Source of the DNA: CAYXFD01 sp964464175
GTDB lineage: Bacteria; Cloacimonadota; Cloacimonadia; Cloacimonadales; JAJBBL01
Reading direction: 5' to 3'
DNA: 19,667 bases
Assembly (NCBI GenBank): GCA_964464175.1
Contig: CAYXFD010000033.1
Location: 1-19,667, forward strand
Below, in pieces: positions 15,617-19,667 of this stretch. The position numbers and the translations under genes are program-made. Within the stretch, counting starts at the first letter, position 1; each line of letters begins with the position of its first letter. A model generated the notes under the pieces. That model had not been told where the DNA came from, made no database searches, and saw only the letters and a program-made list of their open reading frames with translations.

Positions 15617-16975
15617 ATGCTCTATTACTCAACAAATAAACGTGCCCCCAAAGTCCGCTTTAAAGATGCCCTTCTGAAAGGATTGGCACAAGATGGCGGA
15701 CTCTTCATGCCTGAGACCATTCCTGTGATCAGCAAAAATGAGTTACTTGCTATGAAAGGCCTCCCCTACACCGAGATAGCTTTCCGGGTCGTGCATAAAT
15801 ACCTCTCGGAGGAAATACCTGAAGAAGAACTCAGAAAACTTGTCAATGATGCCTATAACTACACCGTTCCACTCGAGAAAGTGTTCAACCGTTCTTATGT
15901 AATGCGTCTCGATCAAGGTCCTACGGCTTCCTTCAAAGATTTCGCCGCCAGACTGATGGGAAGGCTGATGCAATACTACCTCTCCCTTAATCAGAATAAA
16001 CTGCTGATCTTAACAGCTACTTCGGGAGATACCGGCAGCGCTATAGCTAATGCCTTCTACGGGCTGGACAATATCCGGGTTGTGGTTCTCTTTCCAAAAA
16101 CTGAAGTTACTGCCCGGCAAAGAAAACAGATGACTACTCTCGGCAAAAATGTCGAAATAATCTCAATAGACGGCAAGTTCGATGACTGTCAGGCTCTCGT
16201 AAAAAAGGCGTTTACTGACCAGAAACTGGAACATCTCCCTCTCTCTTCAGCAAACTCCATCAATATCGGACGGCTCATTCCCCAGATCGTTTACTATTTC
16301 TATGCCTATGCCTCCCTCTTCGAAAAAGAAGCTGATGAGATAATCTTTAGTGTCCCTTCCGGTAATTTCGGTGACTTGATGGGAGGTTTGCTGGCCAAAA
16401 GAATGGGCTTACCGGTAGGTAAATTCGTCGTCTCTACCAATGAGAATGATGAATTCCCCCGCTATGTCGAGACCGGCGAATACCATGTTATCTCCCCCTC
16501 CAGAAATTGCATCTCCAGCGCTATGAACGTCGGTCATCCCAGCAATGTAGCCCGCTTGATAGCCCTTTACGGCGGAGAGATGAATGAAAAGGGAGAAATG
16601 CTTCAGCCGGCAGATTTAGAGAAATTGCGGCAGGACATGTATGCCGTCAGTATCAGCGATATTCAGACCGAACTGACCATCAGTAAAGAATGGAGAGAAC
16701 ATCGCCTGCTGCTTGAACCTCATGGTGCAGTAGGCTGGGCTGGTTTGATGAACTATCTGCATCGTCATCCGCAGGATACGGAGAAGCTTTGTGTCTCTCT
16801 GGAGACTGCTCACCCAGCCAAGTTCCCGGAAAAGATCCAGGAACTGCTCAGTTTCGACCCTGAACTCCCCCCCTCTCTGCAGGGCCTGGAAGAGAAAAGA
16901 GAATATATAACTACTCTGGACTTAGATTATCAAATATTTGCCCGGCATCTTCTGGAAAACTACTCCGATTGCTAA
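15617..16975 (+). CDS. thrC: Threonine synthase
   Basis: A 452-residue PLP enzyme that converts O-phosphohomoserine to threonine, the last step of threonine synthesis, in the cytoplasm. The N-terminus MLYYSTN followed by AQDGGLFMPE (24-33) is typical of the longer (E. coli/yeast-type) class. The PLP lysine is in TASFKDF (K107), the phosphate-binding loop is SGDTGSA (136-142), and SANSINIGR and SVPSGNFGD are present further on. GGAG (15606-15609) lies 7 nt before ATG 15617; an in-frame upstream start at 15554 would add 21 residues and begin inside the GC palindrome, so I reject it. It is flanked by the PLP enzyme and the PGM-family gene; all three probably act on homoserine-derived compounds. 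Confidence 0.95.
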   Translation: MLYYSTNKRAPKVRFKDALLKGLAQDGGLFMPETIPVISKNELLAMKGLPYTEIAFRVVHKYLSEEIPEEELRKLVNDAYNYTVPLEKVFNRSYVMRLDQGPTASFKDFAARLMGRLMQYYLSLNQNKLLILTATSGDTGSAIANAFYGLDNIRVVVLFPKTEVTARQRKQMTTLGKNVEIISIDGKFDDCQALVKKAFTDQKLEHLPLSSANSINIGRLIPQIVYYFYAYASLFEKEADEIIFSVPSGNFGDLMGGLLAKRMGLPVGKFVVSTNENDEFPRYVETGEYHVISPSRNCISSAMNVGHPSNVARLIALYGGEMNEKGEMLQPADLEKLRQDMYAVSISDIQTELTISKEWREHRLLLEPHGAVGWAGLMNYLHRHPQDTEKLCVSLETAHPAKFPEKIQELLSFDPELPPSLQGLEEKREYITTLDLDYQIFARHLLENYSDC

Positions 16976-17044
16976 TGTTCTGATTCCATATTAGATACGG
17001 TATTACAAGAAATATCAACAAATAAACCCAAGCTGGAGCATAAA

Positions 17045-18247
17045 ATGAAAACGATTATTATTCTTGGCGATGGTATGGCAGATTACCCCATCGAAAGCAT
17101 TGGCAACAAAACCCCGTTGATGGCTGCCTCAAAACCACATATAGATTTATTAGCTCAAAAGGGAACCTGTGGGATGTTCAAAACCGTTCCCGATGACATG
17201 CCTCCCGGCTCTGAAGTAGCCAATCTCGCAGTCCTGGGCTATGATGTCCATGAAGTTTATCAGGGACGGGGTGTTTTGGAAGCTGCTGCTATGGGAGTAG
17301 AATTACAGCCTTCCGACCTGGCAATGCGTTGTAACCTTATCTGCCTTGAAAACGATCTGATCAAAAACCACTCTGCCGGACATATATCAACCGAAGAAGG
17401 AAGAGCATTAATTGAAGCACTACATGATGAGTTCGGAAACGAGCTTATCTGCTTTAACGGCGGAGTGAGTTACCGGCATCTGCTCGTCTTTAAAAAAGGG
17501 AATCCCGCCATTGATCTAACCCCTCCTCACGATGTTCCGGGTAAACCCTGGAGAGATTATCTGCCAAAAGCAAAGTCATTCGAAGGAGAAGAGACTGCCC
17601 GGCTTTTGAAAGACCTGATCATTCAGTCCCAGAGCTTCCTGAAAAACCACCCGGTTAATCTGAAAAGGATGGAAGAAGGTAAAGATCCGGCTAACTCTGT
17701 CTGGTTCTGGTCGGCAGGGAAAAAGCCGCAAATGAAGACTTATAAGGAACTCTACGGTAAAACCGGAGCTGTTATCTCAGCAGTGGATCTTTTACACGGG
17801 ATCGGTGTCTATGCCGGGTTTAAAGTCATCCATGTTGAAGGGGCAACAGGACTATATAACACAAATTATGAAGGAAAAGTTGCCGCTGCCCTGAAAGCAA
17901 TTGAGGAAGTTGATCTTGTTTATCTGCATATCGAGGCTGCTGATGAAGCTGGACATGAAGGGAACGTCGAACTGAAAATCAAATGCATTGAGGCACTGGA
18001 TCAAAGAGTTGTCAGACCAATAATGGAAGCTGTTGAGAAGAATTCTGAACCCATTGCCCTTGCTTTCCTTCCCGACCACCCTACTCCCTGTGACCTGCGG
18101 ACTCATGTTCATGACCCCGTTCCCTTTATTATCAGAAAAAAGGGATTAGCACCCGACAAAGTAGGAAAATACGACGAGGAAAGCTGCCGGAATGGTTTAC
18201 TTGGTACCCTCAAAAACGGAGAATTCATCCGCACATTGCTGGCTTGA
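17045..18247 (+). CDS. Archaeal-type cofactor-independent PGM family; possible homoserine kinase
   Basis: A 400-residue alkaline-phosphatase-superfamily protein of the ApgM type. Metal-site residues are visible: D9 in GDGM, S56 in PPGSEVAN (the phosphorylated Ser), D300 and H304 in AADEAGHEG, D344-H345 in PDHPTP, and H354/H356 in RTHVHDP. The family includes true 2,3-bisphosphoglycerate-independent phosphoglycerate mutases. A branch found beside threonine genes in genomes lacking ThrB has been proposed, from context, to be homoserine kinase. Here it directly follows thrC (69 bp gap), with no classical GHMP kinase in view, which favours that role. GGAG (17035-17038) is 6 nt before the ATG. Motifs are complete for a metal-dependent enzyme but do not alone separate the two activities. 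Confidence 0.85.
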   Translation: MKTIIILGDGMADYPIESIGNKTPLMAASKPHIDLLAQKGTCGMFKTVPDDMPPGSEVANLAVLGYDVHEVYQGRGVLEAAAMGVELQPSDLAMRCNLICLENDLIKNHSAGHISTEEGRALIEALHDEFGNELICFNGGVSYRHLLVFKKGNPAIDLTPPHDVPGKPWRDYLPKAKSFEGEETARLLKDLIIQSQSFLKNHPVNLKRMEEGKDPANSVWFWSAGKKPQMKTYKELYGKTGAVISAVDLLHGIGVYAGFKVIHVEGATGLYNTNYEGKVAAALKAIEEVDLVYLHIEAADEAGHEGNVELKIKCIEALDQRVVRPIMEAVEKNSEPIALAFLPDHPTPCDLRTHVHDPVPFIIRKKGLAPDKVGKYDEESCRNGLLGTLKNGEFIRTLLA

Positions 18248-18288
18248 GATAATTATCATAAGAATAAGCATATATAAAAGACAGATTA

Positions 18289-18308
18289 GGGCGGTTCGTG
18301 AACCGCCC
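18289..18308. repeat. REP-like palindrome, copy 1
   Basis: Exact 9-bp arms GGGCGGTTC (18289-18297) and GAACCGCCC (18300-18308) around GT, followed by CTAC. The same 20 bp recurs at 19006-19025. It lies 41 bp after the PGM-family gene and could stabilise its mRNA end, but there is no T-tract. Confidence 0.9.
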
Positions 18309-18337
18309 CTACAGCAGATCAAACATAGTAACTGTTT

Positions 18338-18414
18338 ATTGTGGTTAGACATATCCTGAAATTGAGTTAAAAGTCACTCTTCATTGCGATTAGACATATC
18401 CTGAAATTGAGTTA
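18338..18414 (+). repeat. Two 32-nt direct repeats, 45-bp period
   Basis: Copies 18338-18369 and 18383-18414 share a 25-nt exact core that begins TTAGACATATCC and ends GAGTTA. The 7 nt before the core (ATTGTGG and ATTGCGA) differ at two positions. The 13-nt spacing is too short and the copy number too low for CRISPR. They resemble paired protein-binding repeats, as at transposon ends. Confidence 0.85.
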
Positions 18415-18583
18415 GTATTCAAAAAATAATATATGTCCGCTATAATCTGCGTGAACCCTTTCATCTTTACCTCATGCTCAGCTCCCTATGGACTTGCTAT
18501 TCCTTCCTCCGGCTTTTCCCTAATCTCTATCAGCTCTTTCTCTTCCGCAGGATTTTTATCTTTTCTTCGAAGCTTCACTACTG

Positions 18584-18642
18584 CAGATTTTTAATCTGTA
18601 AAACAAGTTGGTAACTTGTTCTCCGCAAATTACCAATTTGCG
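18584..18642. repeat. Three consecutive hairpins with 3-nt loops
   Basis: CAGATT-TTT-AATCTG (18584-18598), AACAAGTT-GGT-AACTTGTT (18602-18620) and CGCAAATT-ACC-AATTTGCG (18624-18642). All stems are perfect, with 3 nt between stems. Repeated in unit 2 at 19186-19244. Confidence 0.9.
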
Positions 18643-18742
18643 TTACGATTTTCCTGCTTCACTACCCAATGGACCTGCTATCCTTCCTCCGGTTTTTTAA
18701 TTCCGGCGTTGCAAAAAACAGCGTTAATAAAACTGTACGAGA

Positions 18743-18801
18743 GACAGCTTCGAAGATACTGTCTGACGAGCGAAGCGAGGAGTTTATCGAGAGAAGCTGT
18801 C
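18743..18801. repeat. Spaced inverted repeat in unit 1
   Basis: GACAGCTTC (18743-18751) and GAAGCTGTC (18793-18801) are exact inverted copies 41 bp apart. The interval holds further short related words (CGAAG, CTGTC, GCGAAGCGAG). The same structure is at 19345-19403 in unit 2. Confidence 0.8.
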
Positions 18802-18848
18802 ACGAGAAGGTTTTTAGCTGGTTTGTTGCAGCCGGCAGCTTTTCTTTG

Positions 18849-18880
18849 TTACTTTCTTTGAGCTGTTGCAAAGAAAGTAA
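18849..18880. repeat. 12-bp perfect hairpin in unit 1
   Basis: TTACTTTCTTTG (18849-18860), an 8-nt loop, and CAAAGAAAGTAA (18869-18880). It repeats at 19451-19482. It is AT-rich and not followed by T's, so it is not a clear terminator. Confidence 0.85.
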
Positions 18881-19005
18881 GTAGTAATAAGAAAAAGAAC
18901 CATTCAATGATTCTGTAATCTGCCTGATTACTTCCTTTATGTGACAGAATAAAAAATAAAGAACCTACAGTTGAACAGCAACCCTTCGGAAGCAAAGCAG
19001 GGAGA

Positions 19006-19025
19006 GGGCGGTTCGTGAACCGCCC
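19006..19025. repeat. REP-like palindrome, copy 2
   Basis: Same 20 bp as 18289-18308, again followed by CTAC. It joins the end of unit 1 to the 19-bp link before unit 2. Confidence 0.9.
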
Positions 19026-19044
19026 CTACGGGATATGTCTGCGC

Positions 19045-19615
19045 TAATCTGCGTGAACCCTTTCATCTTTACCTCATGCTCAGCTCCCTATGGACTTGCT
19101 ATTCCTTCCTCCGGCTTTTCCCTAATCTCTATCAGCTCTTTCTCTTCCGCAGGATTTTTATCTTTTCTTCGAAGCTTCACTACTGCAGATTTTTAATCTG
19201 TAAAACAAGTTGGTAACTTGTTCTCCGCAAATTACCAATTTGCGTTACGATTTTCCTGCTTCACTACCCAATGGACCTGCTATCCTTCCTCCGGTTTTTT
19301 AATTCCGGCGTTGCAAAAAACAGCGTTAATAAAACTGTACGAGAGACAGCTTCGAAGATACTGTCTGACGAGCGAAGCGAGGAGTTTATCGAGAGAAGCT
19401 GTCACGAGAAGGTTTTTAGCTGGTTTGTTGCAGCCGGCAGCTTTTCTTTGTTACTTTCTTTGAGCTGTTGCAAAGAAAGTAAGTAGTAATAAGAAAAAGA
19501 ACCATTCAATGATTCTGTAATCTGCCTGATTACTTCCTTTATGTGACAGAATAAAAAATAAAGAACCTACAGTTGAACAGCAACCCTTCGGAAGCAAAGC
19601 AGGGAGAGGGCGGTT
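19045..19615 (+). repeat. 571-bp direct repeat, unit 2
   Basis: Exact second copy of 18443-19013. It ends inside the left arm of what should be a third REP-like palindrome (GGGCGGTT, 19608-19615), where the sequence departs into the IS-like end. Confidence 0.93.
19186..19244. repeat. Three-hairpin array, unit 2 copy
   Basis: Identical copy of the array at 18584-18642. Confidence 0.9.
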
Positions 19616-19667
19616 GTCAACGGAATTTTAAAGTGCACCAGTTTCGGAACCGAAAAGTGCACCACTT
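19615..19667. mobile_element. Probable insertion-sequence end (IS21-like), cut by window edge
   Basis: From 19615 the sequence reads TGTCAACGGAA and then carries two exact direct copies of AAAGTGCACCA (19630-19640 and 19654-19664), 24 bp apart. A small inverted repeat TTTCGG-AA-CCGAAA lies between them. A terminal TG and repeated internal sites about 10-12 nt long are typical of IS21-family ends. No transposase is in view because the window ends, so the family call is an inference. Confidence 0.5.

Larger units (their letters stand above)
18443..19013 (+). repeat. 571-bp direct repeat, unit 1
   Basis: Identical, as far as I can read by eye, to 19045-19615 (offset 602). It contains a three-hairpin array, a spaced inverted repeat and a 12-bp hairpin, and its right end is the left arm of the REP-like palindrome at 19006. 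Confidence 0.93.
18248..19667. other. Repeat-rich intergenic region
   Basis: About 1.4 kb without a convincing gene. In order it holds a REP-like palindrome (18289), a pair of 32-nt direct repeats (18338-18414), a 571-bp unit (18443-19013), a second REP-like palindrome (19006), an exact second copy of the unit (19045-19615), and an insertion-sequence-like end from about 19615. Two overlapping frames of 81 and 71 codons occur identically in each unit. They run through the hairpins, lack ribosome sites and are probably not genes. Confidence 0.8.

Noticed and set aside
18338..18414. Possible CRISPR remnant
   Set aside because: Only two copies, 13-nt spacing and no cas gene in view; spacers are normally about 30 nt or longer.
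18616..18884. 81- and 71-codon + frames, repeated at 19218-19486
   Set aside because: They are identical only because the DNA is duplicated, they overlap in two frames, read through hairpins, and lack ribosome sites.

Overview
The window looks like chromosome from a diderm (Gram-negative type) anaerobic bacterium of a poorly cultured lineage. A member of the FCB/Cloacimonadota-like candidate phyla is my best guess. That guess rests on the style of the proteins: a large Fn3-like protein with a DUF6754-type domain, a predicted lipoprotein-like M23 peptidase, a PGM-family protein beside threonine synthase, and moderate GC. It was not tested by any search. Every convincing gene is on the + strand.

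Layout. Positions 1-982 hold no convincing gene; they contain a 62-bp near-perfect palindrome and a 12-nt match to a sequencing-adapter end. Then come a pseudopilin-like protein (983-1351), folC (1437-2768), a 310-bp gap, and an M23 peptidase (3082-4359). At 4423-9582 four tightly packed genes form an apparent operon (called A-B-C-D here): a 989-aa secreted/membrane protein with Fn3-like regions and a C-terminal DUF6754-like domain, a six-helix membrane protein, a 308-aa protein with a helix at each end, and a second six-helix membrane protein. A strong intrinsic terminator follows. A second full-length paralogue of the first gene (A') lies at 9782-12730. This A-B-C-D plus A' block is the best candidate for an undescribed system: probably an envelope-spanning complex whose large subunits carry a strongly conserved domain predicted to be cytoplasmic.

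A phosphatidylserine decarboxylase (psd) follows, then three homoserine-related genes: a Cys/Met-metabolism PLP enzyme, threonine synthase (thrC), and an archaeal-type cofactor-independent PGM-family protein. The last belongs to a group of which some members, placed as here, have been proposed to be homoserine kinases. Together these could convert homoserine to threonine and to a methionine precursor.

The last 1.4 kb (18248-19667) carries no convincing gene and is repeat-rich. It contains a 571-bp unit duplicated exactly at a 602-bp period, REP-like GC palindromes, an array of three hairpins with 3-nt loops inside each unit, a 32-nt direct repeat pair, and, at the right edge, what looks like the end of an insertion sequence that has broken a REP-like palindrome.
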